A stretch of DNA of 64,000 bases. Source: BRH-c54 sp032251145 (GTDB lineage Bacteria > Bacteroidota > Bacteroidia > Flavobacteriales_E > Vicingaceae). The stretch lies in assembly GCA_032251145.1 (NCBI GenBank), contig JAVVER010000002.1:14830-78829 (forward strand), written 5' to 3'. Of the stretch, positions 1-8,803 are shown one piece after another (the first letter of the stretch is position 1; the number at the start of each line of letters is the position of its first letter). Under the pieces are notes generated by a model. That model saw only the letters and a program-made list of their open reading frames with translations, had not been told where the DNA came from and did not search any database. The translations under genes were made by a program, and so were the position numbers.

Positions 1-374
1 TTTTTAATAATACTTATCAGCCCGAAGAACAGAAAAGAAATATTGCAAGGCAGAATTCGTTGCTTCCGTTTGAACAACTGGCTTTCCATGTAAATCGCTT
101 ATTGAAGTCAGAAGGTGTTTTTTCGGTTGTGTTGCCAAAAGAATCGGAACATTTTGTTGAACTAGCAAAAAAACATTCGTTGTATTTAAATAAGAAAATG
201 AATGTTTTTCCTAATCCGAAAAAAGCTTGCAAACGAGTTTTGTTAGAATTTTCGAGAAAAGAAGACAAAGTAGTAGAAGAAAATTTAATTGTAGAGACTG
301 ATAAAAGACATGTTTATTCTACTGAATATGAGTTGCTAACAAAGGATTTTTACCTTGTATTTAAGAGGGAGTAA
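1..374 (+). CDS. tRNA1(Val) adenine-37 N6-methyltransferase (TrmN6/YfiC-like), C-terminal part
   Basis: The gene is cut by the window edge; the reading frame is open from base 3, so the TTG at 60 is not the true start. The visible ~123 residues match the C-terminal half of the YfiC/TrmN6 SAM-dependent methyltransferases, which methylate A37 of tRNA-Val in the cytoplasm. Matching features are an ARQNSLPFEQL stretch after the (missing) NPPY catalytic motif, the strand GVFSVVLPKE, the RVLLEF strand and a final EYELLTKDFYLVFK segment. The SAM-binding Rossmann motif lies outside the window. Family assignment is by eye; a related small N6-adenine methyltransferase is the alternative. Confidence 0.75.
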   Translation, partial: FNNTYQPEEQKRNIARQNSLLPFEQLAFHVNRLLKSEGVFSVVLPKESEHFVELAKKHSLYLNKKMNVFPNPKKACKRVLLEFSRKEDKVVEENLIVETDKRHVYSTEYELLTKDFYLVFKRE

Positions 375-414
375 AAAATACACTTTATACTTTTTTTACA
401 AAGAAATTAATTCA

Positions 415-422
415 TAACTTTG
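415..422 (+). promoter_or_regulatory. Putative -7 box TAACTTTG upstream of yceD-rpmF
   Basis: The box fits the Bacteroidota TAnnTTTG consensus and lies 118 bases before the yceD ATG, leaving a long leader. No clear TTTG -33 box is seen, so the call is tentative. Confidence 0.4.
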
Positions 423-539
423 TCCGCTTTCATTAATGCGGATTAAAGTGAAACGACCATGAGTAGAATGTTTCTCATAGAGGAGAATGATTATTTCGGG
501 AGTTACATCTGACTGATTAAAAACAAATAAAACAAACAG

Positions 540-1064
540 ATGAAATTTCAAAAGGAGTACACGATAGATTTTTCAGGGTTGAAACAAGGGGTTTACCAGT
601 TTGACTTTAATGTGGGCAAAGCGTTCTTTAGTATATTTAAAAATGAAGAGTATAACGATGCTGAATTTAAAATAAACTTAGCATTAGAGAAACAATCAAC
701 CATGATGTTGTTAGACTTTTCCATAGAAGGAAAGGTTAACGTAGATTGCGATAGATGTTTGGAGCCAGTAGATATCGAAGTGGAGTGTGAAGAGCATTTA
801 ATTGTAAAGTTTGGAGAGGAAATGTATGAAGGCACAGATGAAATAGTTATCTTGCCAGAAAGTGAACATCAAATTGATATTTCTCCCTACATTTATGAGT
901 TCATTCAAATAAATATTCCTCAGAGGAGAAAGCACAAAAAAAGTGAATGTAATCCAGAGGTAATAAAAAAACTTAAAGAAATAGAAGTAAAGAATACAAA
1001 ACAAAAAGAAGCAGAAATCGACCCTAGATGGGCTCAATTAATAAATTTAAAAACAGAAAACTAA
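540..1064 (+). CDS. YceD/DUF177 family protein
   Basis: This 174-residue cytoplasmic protein has the DUF177 signature: a CDRCLEP zinc-ribbon-like pair (about residues 64-70), an acidic middle and a conserved DPRWAQL ending. Bacterial YceD proteins are encoded directly upstream of rpmF and have been linked to 23S rRNA accumulation and ribosome assembly; that role is inherited from the family and not shown here. The gene ends 6 bases before rpmF, so the two are co-transcribed. Length is typical for the family. Confidence 0.9.
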   Translation: MKFQKEYTIDFSGLKQGVYQFDFNVGKAFFSIFKNEEYNDAEFKINLALEKQSTMMLLDFSIEGKVNVDCDRCLEPVDIEVECEEHLIVKFGEEMYEGTDEIVILPESEHQIDISPYIYEFIQINIPQRRKHKKSECNPEVIKKLKEIEVKNTKQKEAEIDPRWAQLINLKTEN

Positions 1065-1070
1065 ATAAAA

Positions 1071-1256
1071 ATGGCACATCCTAAAAGAAAAACCTCGAAA
1101 ACGAGAAGAGACAAAAGAAGAACTCATTACAAAGCTGTTGCACCAACAGTTGTAAATTGTTCAAACTGTGGAGCACCTGTTCTTTATCACAGAGTTTGTG
1201 GTGATTGTGGTTATTACAGAGGTAAGTTAGCAGTTGAGAAAACAGTAGCTATCTAA
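1071..1256 (+). CDS. rpmF: 50S ribosomal protein L32
   Basis: The 61-residue basic protein opens with MAHPKRKTSKTRRDKRR and carries two CxxC pairs (CSNC and CGDC, about residues 30-48), the zinc-binding form of L32. It sits in the large ribosomal subunit. It directly follows yceD, the usual pairing, and is followed by a strong hairpin terminator. plsX, often next in other bacteria, is absent; fabH comes next. Confidence 0.97.
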   Translation: MAHPKRKTSKTRRDKRRTHYKAVAPTVVNCSNCGAPVLYHRVCGDCGYYRGKLAVEKTVAI

Positions 1257-1269
1257 AAAAAAACTAGCA

Positions 1270-1306
1270 AAACTTACTGAATTAATTCAGTAAGTTTTTG
1301 TTTTTT
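1270..1306 (+). terminator. Intrinsic terminator after rpmF
   Basis: A perfect 28-base palindrome at 1270-1297 (arms AAACTTACTGAATT and its complement) is followed by a T-rich run. It closes the yceD-rpmF unit; the next promoter starts in its tail. Confidence 0.85.
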
Positions 1307-1326
1307 ATAATTCTCTTCTAATTTTG
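1297..1326 (+). promoter_or_regulatory. Bacteroidota-type promoter of fabH-accB-accC
   Basis: TTTG at 1297-1300, an 18-base spacer, then TAATTTTG at 1319-1326: a very good match to the TTTG/TAnnTTTG promoter of this phylum. It lies 48 bases before the fabH ATG. Confidence 0.7.
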
Positions 1327-1374
1327 AAAATAATTATCAAAATAGAATACCCACTTTTAAAGCAAAACTAAATT

Positions 1375-2376
1375 ATGAGTAAAATTACTGCCGCAATTAC
1401 CGCTGTTAATGGCTATGTTCCCGATTATGTTTTAACAAACAAGGAATTAGAAACCATGATAGACACTTCTGATGAATGGATTGTTTCTAGAACAGGGATT
1501 CAAGAAAGAAGGATATTAAAAGGCGAAGGTAAAGGTGCATCAGTAATGGCTGCAGAAGCAGTAAAAGGATTGTGTGAAAAAAGAGGGATTTCTCCAAAAG
1601 AAATAGATTTATTAATTTGCTGTACGGTTACTGCCGATCATATTTTTCCGGCTACAGCCAATATTATTACAGATAAAGTTGGAGCAACGAATGCTTTTGG
1701 CTTTGATATTAATGCTGCTTGTTCAGGGTTTCTTTACGGATTAACAACAGGTTCAAAATATGTTGAATCTGGTTCGCATAAAAAAGTAGTAGTTGTAGGA
1801 GTAGATAAAATGTCTGCTTTGGTAGATTATGAAGATAGAACTACTTGTATCATCTTTGGAGATGGTTGTGGAGCAGTATTGCTAGAGCCAAATGAAGAAG
1901 GTTTTGGTGTGAAAGATTCTATTCTAAGAAGTGATGGTTCAGGATTTCAACACCTACACCAAAAAGCAGGAGGTTCTGCTTATCCACCTACATTAGAAAC
2001 AGTTAAAAACAAAGAACACCATATCCATCAAGAAGGACAGGCGGTATTTAAATTTGCTGTTACTAATATGGCAGATGTTTCCGCTGAAATTATGGAAAAA
2101 AATAACTTAACTAGCGATGATGTTGCTTGGTTAGTGCCACACCAGGCAAATAAAAGAATAATCGATGCCACTGCTAGAAGAATGGGGTTAAGTGACGAAA
2201 AAGTGATGCTTAACATTCAGCGTTATGGAAATACTACTTCTGGTACAATACCTTTATGTTTATGGGAATGGGAAAATCAACTTAAAAAAGGAGATAATGT
2301 AATTTTATCTGCTTTTGGTGGTGGATTTACATGGGGAGCTATTTGGTTAAAATGGGCTTACGATACAAATAAATAA
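1375..2376 (+). CDS. fabH: 3-oxoacyl-ACP synthase III (KAS III)
   Basis: FabH condenses acetyl-CoA (or a branched primer) with malonyl-ACP to start type II fatty acid synthesis. The 333 residues are the normal length. The triad is visible: the active cysteine in INAACSGFLYGL (about residue 113), the histidine in VPHQANKRI, and the asparagine in the YGNTTSG loop. The gene begins its own promoter unit and is followed 21 bases later by accB, so initiation and malonyl-CoA supply are encoded together. The thiolase-like fold is shared with other KAS III enzymes, but context favours FabH. Confidence 0.95.
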   Translation: MSKITAAITAVNGYVPDYVLTNKELETMIDTSDEWIVSRTGIQERRILKGEGKGASVMAAEAVKGLCEKRGISPKEIDLLICCTVTADHIFPATANIITDKVGATNAFGFDINAACSGFLYGLTTGSKYVESGSHKKVVVVGVDKMSALVDYEDRTTCIIFGDGCGAVLLEPNEEGFGVKDSILRSDGSGFQHLHQKAGGSAYPPTLETVKNKEHHIHQEGQAVFKFAVTNMADVSAEIMEKNNLTSDDVAWLVPHQANKRIIDATARRMGLSDEKVMLNIQRYGNTTSGTIPLCLWEWENQLKKGDNVILSAFGGGFTWGAIWLKWAYDTNK

Positions 2377-2397
2377 AATAACAAAAACAAATAAATT

Positions 2398-2907
2398 ATG
2401 AAGTCATCAGAAATTCAAGAACTAATAAAATTTGTTGCAAAATCGGGAGTTAGTGAGGTAGAAATTGAAAACAAAGATTTTAAAATCACAATAAAAACTC
2501 CTCCTTATAAAAGAGGTAATCAGCCAACTGTTGAGGTAATCAGACAAGAAGTTGTTCAGCCACAACAGCAACAACAAGCACAGCAAGCTCCTGTAGCTGT
2601 TTCTCAGGCTCAACCTCAAGCTGCACCTGCTGCTCCGGCAAAAGAAGAGCCAAGTGAAGATGCTAATTATGTTACTATCAAATCTCCAATGATTGGAACT
2701 TTTTATAGAAAACCTTCTCCAGACAAGCCTAACTATGTTAGTGTTGGTGATGAGGTGAAAAACGAAACAGTAGTTTGTGTTATCGAAGCAATGAAATTAT
2801 TTAACGAAATTGAAGCTGAAGTTAGCGGAAAAATTGTTAAAATTTTAGTTGATGATGGTTCTCCTGTTGAGTATGACCAACCATTGTTTTTAGTAGATCC
2901 AAGTTAA
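2398..2907 (+). CDS. accB: Acetyl-CoA carboxylase biotin carboxyl carrier protein
   Basis: BCCP carries biotin between the biotin carboxylase and carboxyltransferase halves of acetyl-CoA carboxylase. The 169-residue protein has an N-terminal helical part, a flexible Gln/Ala/Pro-rich linker (about residues 55-85) and a C-terminal biotinyl domain with the EAMK site that receives biotin, flanked by conserved glycines (VSGKIVKILVDDG). It lies between fabH and accC in one transcription unit. Confidence 0.96.
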   Translation: MKSSEIQELIKFVAKSGVSEVEIENKDFKITIKTPPYKRGNQPTVEVIRQEVVQPQQQQQAQQAPVAVSQAQPQAAPAAPAKEEPSEDANYVTIKSPMIGTFYRKPSPDKPNYVSVGDEVKNETVVCVIEAMKLFNEIEAEVSGKIVKILVDDGSPVEYDQPLFLVDPS

Positions 2908-2989
2908 ATTAATATTTTGAACAAACCGTAATCTGTTAAGATAGATTCGTTTTCAAATTTTCAAATTGTTTAATTTCCAAATTTAAATT

Positions 2990-4330
2990 ATGTTTAAAAA
3001 AATATTAATTGCAAATAGAGGTGAAATAGCTTTACGTGTTATTAGAACTTGTAAAGAAATGGGAATTAGCACGGTTGCTGTTTATTCTACTGCAGATAAA
3101 GATAGCTTGCATGTTAGGTTTGCAGACGAAGCTGTATGTATTGGACCGCCTCAAAGTTCGTTATCTTACCTTAATATACCTAATATAATTGCAGCAGCAG
3201 AAATTACAAATGCTGATGCTATTCATCCTGGATACGGATTTTTATCTGAAAATGCCAAATTCTCAAAAATTTGCCAAGAAAATGGAATAAAATTTATTGG
3301 AGCATCACCAGAAATGATTGATGCTATGGGGGATAAAGCTTCCGCAAAAACTACTATGATTAAAGCAGGAGTTCCTGTTGTACCTGGTTCTGAAGGATTA
3401 TTAAAAGATTTAGCAGATGCAAAAGCTACAGCTAAAAAAATAAAATACCCTGTAATGATGAAAGCTACTGCAGGTGGTGGTGGTAAAGGTATGCGTGTTA
3501 TCTGGAATGAAGAGGAAATGGAAGCTGCTTGGGATTCTGCCAGAAAAGAAGCTGCGGCTGCTTTTGGAAATGATGGAATGTACATGGAGAAATTTATTGA
3601 AGAACCTCGTCACATTGAAATACAAATTGCAGGAGATGGTAAAAATGCGTGTCACCTTTCAGAAAGAGATTGTTCTATTCAAAGAAGACATCAAAAATTA
3701 GTAGAAGAAACTCCTTCGCCATTTATGACGGATAAGTTGAGAGAGAAAATGGGTGAGGCTGCTATAAAAGCTGCTTTAGCAGTTAAATACGAAGGTGTAG
3801 GTACTGTTGAGTTTTTAGTTGATAAAAACAGAGATTTTTATTTCATGGAAATGAATACGCGTATTCAGGTAGAACATACTATTACTGAAGAAGTAATTAA
3901 CTTTGATTTAATTAAAGAACAAATAAAATTAGCTGCTGGAGATAAAATTTCTGGTAAAAACTACTATCCTCAACTTCATGCTATTCAATGTAGAATTAAT
4001 GCAGAAGATCCTTTTAATGACTTTAGACCAAGTCCGGGTGTAATTACAAATTATCATTCGCCTGGCGGACATGGAATTAGAATAGATACACATGCTTATG
4101 CAAGCTATGTTATTCCTCCTTATTACGATTCTATGATTGCTAAATTAATTACTGTAGCTCAAACTCGTGAAGAGGCAATAACAAAGATGCAACGAGCGTT
4201 AGATGAGTATATTATAGAAGGTGTGAAAACTACTATTCCTTTTCATCAGCAATTAATGCAAGATGAGAAGTTTAGAAAAGGAGATTTTACTACTAAGTTT
4301 ATGGAGACTTTTAAATTAAAAGATATTTAA
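2990..4330 (+). CDS. accC: Acetyl-CoA carboxylase biotin carboxylase subunit
   Basis: AccC carboxylates the biotin on AccB using ATP and bicarbonate, the first half of malonyl-CoA formation. The 446-residue protein has the standard order: N-terminal FKKILIANRGEIALRVIR, the glycine-rich ATP-grasp loop KATAGGGGKGMR, the EMNTRIQVEHTITE catalytic stretch and the C-terminal domain. It follows accB by 82 bases, with no terminator seen between them. Length and motifs are normal. Confidence 0.96.
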   Translation: MFKKILIANRGEIALRVIRTCKEMGISTVAVYSTADKDSLHVRFADEAVCIGPPQSSLSYLNIPNIIAAAEITNADAIHPGYGFLSENAKFSKICQENGIKFIGASPEMIDAMGDKASAKTTMIKAGVPVVPGSEGLLKDLADAKATAKKIKYPVMMKATAGGGGKGMRVIWNEEEMEAAWDSARKEAAAAFGNDGMYMEKFIEEPRHIEIQIAGDGKNACHLSERDCSIQRRHQKLVEETPSPFMTDKLREKMGEAAIKAALAVKYEGVGTVEFLVDKNRDFYFMEMNTRIQVEHTITEEVINFDLIKEQIKLAAGDKISGKNYYPQLHAIQCRINAEDPFNDFRPSPGVITNYHSPGGHGIRIDTHAYASYVIPPYYDSMIAKLITVAQTREEAITKMQRALDEYIIEGVKTTIPFHQQLMQDEKFRKGDFTTKFMETFKLKDI

Positions 4331-4374
4331 GCAAAACTTTTTTAATAAGTTCTTCAAAATAATAAGAATAATAT

Positions 4375-4382
4375 TATATTTG
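4375..4382 (+). promoter_or_regulatory. Putative -7 box TATATTTG for the stress-protein gene
   Basis: Exact TAnnTTTG match 32 bases before the ATG at 4415. No convincing -33 TTTG is present. Confidence 0.5.
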
Positions 4383-4414
4383 TTCGGACTAATTTCAAAA
4401 AAAACTACAATTCT

Positions 4415-5254
4415 ATGGATAAAGAAATTTATAAAGTGCTTGTTCCTCACGATTTTACATCTGTTGCTGATTGTGCAATCAGTCATGCTGCTCAAGTAGC
4501 AAAATCTTATAATGGAGATGTTTATCTTTTACATGTTGTTTCAAAACAAAAAGAAATTGAACCAACTCGTGAAAAATTAAAAGAAATTGCGTTAAAAGCT
4601 GAGAAGAAGTATGGTGTTAACATGCACGTAGTAGTTAGAATAGGAAGTATATTTGAAGATATTGGAGATGTTGCATCAGAAATTTCTGCCGGATATATTG
4701 TAATGGGAACGCATGGAGCAAGAGGAATGCAAAAAATATTGGGTAGTCATGCTATAAAAGTAATTTCGCACTCTAAAGTGCCTTTTATTATTGTTCAAGA
4801 AAAAGAACCATCAGCAACAGATACTTACGATGATATTGTTGTACCTATCGATCATGCAGATATAACCAAACAAAAATTAAAAATTGCAGCAAGCATTGCT
4901 AAGCATTTCAAAAGCAGAATTCACATTTTTGCTGATTCTGAATCTGATGAATTTTTGAAGAAAAAATTGAATCAAGAATTAAGCTTTGCTAAAAAATATT
5001 TCGATGAGAAAAATTTACCTTACGAAATAGACAGAGCGGTAGAAGGAGAAGGAAACTTTAAAAAACAATTAGTAAGATATGCCGCTAAAATGGATGCAGA
5101 TTTAATTGTTATTGTAAATACGCAAGAAGGAGCTTTATTACCTGATTTCTTTGGTAGCGATGAACAAGAAGTAATTGCCAACGATGCTGAAATTCCGGTT
5201 TTAATTACTAATCCAACACACGAATTTGTTGCGAGTAGTGTTTTTGGAACTTAA
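4415..5254 (+). CDS. Tandem-domain universal stress protein
   Basis: Two UspA-type alpha/beta domains are fused (about residues 1-140 and 146-279). The first contains the nucleotide-loop pattern in YIVMGTHGARGMQKILGSHA with a downstream VPFIIVQE strand. The second is more diverged (DLIVIVNTQEGALLPDFFGSDE). Such proteins are cytoplasmic and often bind ATP; the specific role is unknown. It has its own promoter box and a strong terminator, so it is probably monocistronic. Confidence 0.88.
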   Translation: MDKEIYKVLVPHDFTSVADCAISHAAQVAKSYNGDVYLLHVVSKQKEIEPTREKLKEIALKAEKKYGVNMHVVVRIGSIFEDIGDVASEISAGYIVMGTHGARGMQKILGSHAIKVISHSKVPFIIVQEKEPSATDTYDDIVVPIDHADITKQKLKIAASIAKHFKSRIHIFADSESDEFLKKKLNQELSFAKKYFDEKNLPYEIDRAVEGEGNFKKQLVRYAAKMDADLIVIVNTQEGALLPDFFGSDEQEVIANDAEIPVLITNPTHEFVASSVFGT

Positions 5255-5276
5255 TTATTTCTAATTATAACATTTT

Positions 5277-5303
5277 AAAGCCCGATTTTTCGGGCTTTTT
5301 TTA
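5277..5303 (+). terminator. Intrinsic terminator after the stress-protein gene
   Basis: Stem AAAGCCCG (5277-5284) pairs with CGGGCTTT (5291-5298), and a T run follows. This is a classic rho-independent terminator. Confidence 0.9.
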
Positions 5304-5309
5304 TATTTG
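5302..5309 (+). promoter_or_regulatory. Putative -7 box TATATTTG before the porin gene
   Basis: Exact TAnnTTTG match immediately after the terminator and only 10 bases before the porin ATG, which would give a very short leader. Confidence 0.45.
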
Positions 5310-5319
5310 TACTCTAATT

Positions 5320-7083
5320 ATGAGGCAATATCTTATTATTTTATATATTATTTTTACTTTTTGTTTCTCATCTATAATAGTCGGGCAAAATAATGATACC
5401 CTGGTACTAAACAACGCTGTTTTCGATTCTATAATTCATTCTGAACATAATGATATTAATACATTGTTTTACAAGCATACTAATGATGTACTAGTAAACA
5501 ACCTTGGGGTTTTTCCTTCAACTTCATATTTCCCTACTTCTTATGGAATTATTAGCCATAGTTTAATACCTGAAAAACATTACGAAAAAATGATTGATAT
5601 TGATGGAGTTAAACCTTTATCAAGGATTACTTATATTAATGCAAGTAGGAGAGAGCAGATTTTTTCGTTAAAACATCAAAATAATTTTGGAAAAGGTATT
5701 GAGTTTTTCGTAGATATAGATAAAATGAGTTCTCCAGGAGTTTATATAAATCAAGAAGTTAGCACTAGTAATTTTAACTCTATGCTTAGGTATAAAAGTA
5801 AATCTGATAAGTATGCTGTTTCTTTTGCAGGTGAATATTTTCGTAAGAAACAACAAGAGAATGGAGGATTAGTAGATAGGGTTCAGTTTGAAGAAAATTT
5901 AGCGGAAGACCCATTGAGTATTGGTGTTAACTTATTTAATTCAAATTATCAGTTTACTAATTATACTTATAAACTTGCTCAACGAATAGATTTAATCTCT
6001 TTTAATCAACAACGGTTATACTTTTTTCTAAGTAACTCCTATGCTATCAATGAAAATTTATATAGCGATAACGATGTGTTGTCGCCTATATTTAATACCA
6101 TACGCTTAGATTCTATTACTTGGTTGGATTCCATTTCTTATCATACTATTGCTAATAAAGGAGGAATTGGCATCCGAAATAAAAAATATGACTTTGGTGT
6201 TTTTACTGTACATGAATACAACACCTATTTTCAGACATCGGGATTGGATACTAATTATAACAATATTTTTTCAGGGGCTCAATTTACTTATAAGAATCAG
6301 CGTTTAAAGGTTGAGGCAGAAGGAAAGTATGGTGTGAGTGGATACAGACAAAATGATTTGTTGGTGATGGCTAATGCATCGTATTTAAGTAAGAAAGATA
6401 TCTTGTTGAAGTTAAATTTATTTAGTCAGCAGGAAGAGGCTGATTTGAAATATGTAAATTTTAGTTCGAATCATTTTTCTTGGCAAAATTATTCTTTAAA
6501 AAAACAGTTAGTTAATGGGGTTAATGCTAGTGTGAACTTTCAAAAGTATAGGTTAGAGTTATCAGCTAATTCGAGAATGATGGGTAACTATATTTATTTT
6601 GATGAACAGGTTAATTTGACACAGAGCAATAAACAAGATTTATTGAACACTTTTTCTTTAGCAAAGAACTATAGCTTATATAAATTTCATTTTAGAACTG
6701 CAGTTATTTACCAAACAACTAGTGATAAATATTTATTTCCATTACCTGATTTTATTTGGAGGCAGTTGGTTTATTTTCAGACGAATGCTTTTAAGAAAGC
6801 GGTTAAATTACAAATAGGATTTAATGTTTCGTACAAAACAGGTTTTTATGGATATGCTTATATGCCTGAAATTGCTCAATTTTATGTTCAAAAAGAGCAA
6901 AAAATTGGAGAATATCCTTATGTGGATGTATTTTTAAATATGCATGTTAAAAGAGCTCAGGTATTTTTAAAATACGAGCATTTTAACGCAGGGTGGAATA
7001 GTTATGATTTTTATGCAACAGCCAATTACCCTGCTTTAGGAAGGTCTTTAAAGTTTGGAATTGTTTGGAATTTGGTTGATTAG
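5320..7083 (+). CDS. Putative outer-membrane porin (Porin_10-like)
   Basis: The 587-residue protein has a signal peptide (MRQYLIILYIIFTFCFSSIIVGQ, cut after about residue 23) followed by many alternating aromatic/polar beta strands and ends in a short strand, as expected for an outer-membrane barrel. The stretches HSLIPEKHYEKMIDIDG and FEENLAEDPLSIGVNL resemble the putative-porin family common in Flavobacteriia. The substrate is unknown. A second barrel-like protein starts 17 bases downstream, so the two probably form an operon. Confidence 0.75.
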   Translation: MRQYLIILYIIFTFCFSSIIVGQNNDTLVLNNAVFDSIIHSEHNDINTLFYKHTNDVLVNNLGVFPSTSYFPTSYGIISHSLIPEKHYEKMIDIDGVKPLSRITYINASRREQIFSLKHQNNFGKGIEFFVDIDKMSSPGVYINQEVSTSNFNSMLRYKSKSDKYAVSFAGEYFRKKQQENGGLVDRVQFEENLAEDPLSIGVNLFNSNYQFTNYTYKLAQRIDLISFNQQRLYFFLSNSYAINENLYSDNDVLSPIFNTIRLDSITWLDSISYHTIANKGGIGIRNKKYDFGVFTVHEYNTYFQTSGLDTNYNNIFSGAQFTYKNQRLKVEAEGKYGVSGYRQNDLLVMANASYLSKKDILLKLNLFSQQEEADLKYVNFSSNHFSWQNYSLKKQLVNGVNASVNFQKYRLELSANSRMMGNYIYFDEQVNLTQSNKQDLLNTFSLAKNYSLYKFHFRTAVIYQTTSDKYLFPLPDFIWRQLVYFQTNAFKKAVKLQIGFNVSYKTGFYGYAYMPEIAQFYVQKEQKIGEYPYVDVFLNMHVKRAQVFLKYEHFNAGWNSYDFYATANYPALGRSLKFGIVWNLVD

Positions 7084-7100
7084 TTGTTTATATAATTAAA

Positions 7101-8051
7101 ATGATATCTAAGCAATTTATTCTTTTTCTATTTTTTTCTTTTTTAACAATAACACCTATTGTTGCACAATCGTTTAGTGTAAACAATCTTTTTAATGCCG
7201 GAGCTACTCTTGGTGTTGATCATCCTACTCTAGGAGCAATAGATGATTCTACAGATTTTCAGATGACAAAATACAAGTTTCAGTTTGTGAAACCTTTGAG
7301 GACTAAGCTTGGTGTAGCATTAAAAGATTTTAATATAAAGAAAGCTGACGCTAAAGCTAGTCAGATTTTTTTAGCAACAAAGTTTAGTGTAGCTCAACCT
7401 TCCATTACAAATGCACAATTAGATAATATTTATAAAGGAGAGATTGAATTTACAGCTATAACAGCAAGTATGAGAAATGGCATTTGGGTGTATGCTGCCA
7501 ATTTTTATGCTGAAGAAAGTAATGCTTCTCTCAACCAAAGTTTTACACCAAATTTTAGGGCTTATACCGCTTATATTAATATTAAAAACTTAAAGATGGT
7601 GCATTTTTATGGTGCTACGGTGGTAATTAACCAAGGAAAGATTGTTCCTTTACCTTTGGTAGGTTTTAGAGTTAAGTTCAATGCAAGGACAAAATTGGAG
7701 TTCATTGTTCCTGTACATCTTAAATTGAACTATGCTTTAAACAGAAAAGTTAATTTTGATTTAGCAGGATATTTTAGTGGTATTAATGCTGTAAGTAGAG
7801 AAGGTTCTGTTTTACAAAATGACGACAATACGGTTAATTTAAGAGAGTTGAAAACCTATTTGGCAGTAAATACTACGGTTGGGAAACACTACAAGCTTAA
7901 AATGGAAGCAGGTTATGCTTTTTTACGAAAGCTACATGGAATTAATACTGATTTTAAACAAGATGTTGCTTCTGCTCCTTATATTAGCTTTTCTTTAAAT
8001 TATAATTTCGGACATTCTGTTTTTGGAAGTTTTATTAATGGGGTGCAGTAA
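7101..8051 (+). CDS. Exported beta-barrel-like protein (resembles DUF6268 proteins)
   Basis: The first 22 residues form a signal peptide ending at VAQ. The remainder (316 residues in all) is beta-rich with repeated long strands such as LEFIVPVHLKLNYALN and KLKMEAGYAF, and ends in a strand-like FGHSVFGSF, suggesting an outer-membrane barrel. It follows the porin gene closely and may act with it. I recall similar proteins under DUF6268, but the match is by impression only. No function can be given. Confidence 0.6.
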   Translation: MISKQFILFLFFSFLTITPIVAQSFSVNNLFNAGATLGVDHPTLGAIDDSTDFQMTKYKFQFVKPLRTKLGVALKDFNIKKADAKASQIFLATKFSVAQPSITNAQLDNIYKGEIEFTAITASMRNGIWVYAANFYAEESNASLNQSFTPNFRAYTAYINIKNLKMVHFYGATVVINQGKIVPLPLVGFRVKFNARTKLEFIVPVHLKLNYALNRKVNFDLAGYFSGINAVSREGSVLQNDDNTVNLRELKTYLAVNTTVGKHYKLKMEAGYAFLRKLHGINTDFKQDVASAPYISFSLNYNFGHSVFGSFINGVQ

Positions 8052-8059
8052 TAGGATTT

Positions 8060-8094
8060 GAGATTGGAGATTAGAGATTAGAAATTGGAGATTG
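8060..8094 (+). repeat. Five tandem heptads GAGATTR
   Basis: Five consecutive 7-base units (GAGATTG, GAGATTA, GAGATTA, GAAATTG, GAGATTG) lie just after the barrel-protein stop codon. Other heptad arrays of a different unit occur in the catabolic cluster. Confidence 0.8.
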
Positions 8095-8154
8095 CTGAAC
8101 ATTTTGTTTTTGCGTATAAAATAGCTTTCTTTGTAGGGAATTAACTTTATTAGC

Positions 8155-8667
8155 ATGATGAAATACACTTTTCTTTTACTTTCTGTGGCTATTGTATTAA
8201 ATTGCTTTTCTCAGGCGGAAGATGAAAATTTTTATTTAAACGATAGTAAAATAACCTGGCAAAAGGCTTATACTACTAAAAAAACACAAGAAGAAGTTTT
8301 TGCTTATTTTGAAAAATCGAAGAGGTTTGATTTTTTTAAGATAGAAAACAATCAAATTTTTGCGAAACTAAAACCTCATGCTACTGACCCTAAAAAGACA
8401 GGTGTTGCAGCAGTCCCGGCAATAGTAAATAAAAATGACTTTAAAGGAATGGTGGTTATCCAATACAGAGCTAAAGAAAAAGATTATTTGGTTACCATGA
8501 CAGATATGTTACTTGTGGGTAGAGGTGACTTTTTTAAGAAAAATGAAGAACAAACTTTTGAAGACCACTACTTAAGAAAAGATGTGAGTGAATACCGTCC
8601 TTATTTTGTGAAACAAGTAAAATCGGTTTATAACACTACTTTTTCTACTATTTTTAAGATGAAGTAA
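8155..8667 (+). CDS. Exported protein of unknown function
   Basis: A 170-residue protein with an N-terminal signal peptide (about residues 1-20, ending CFSQA) and a mixed alpha/beta mature part. The stretch KTQEEVFAYFEKSKRFDFF recalls periplasmic proteins with a TBP-like fold (the DUF4468 type), but this is weak. Two ATG codons are in tandem at 8155 and 8158 and either could be used. I do not recognise it and assign no function. Confidence 0.6.
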   Translation: MMKYTFLLLSVAIVLNCFSQAEDENFYLNDSKITWQKAYTTKKTQEEVFAYFEKSKRFDFFKIENNQIFAKLKPHATDPKKTGVAAVPAIVNKNDFKGMVVIQYRAKEKDYLVTMTDMLLVGRGDFFKKNEEQTFEDHYLRKDVSEYRPYFVKQVKSVYNTTFSTIFKMK

Positions 8668-8803
8668 TTTATTTATTACTTTATCACAAGCGTGGATGCT
8701 TGCCTTTATTTTGTAATCAAAAATAATTTATTATTTTTTCCAAAGGAGAAATAGAGGTAAACTTAGACGCATTTTGATTTTAACGCTAATTAAATTGCTG
8801 AAA

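Noticed and set aside
17..268. Open frame antisense to the TrmN6-like gene
   Set aside because: It lies opposite a frame with clear family motifs and has no recognisable features of its own.
3223..3701. Overlapping frames inside accC on both strands
   Set aside because: They are shadows of the highly conserved accC coding sequence.
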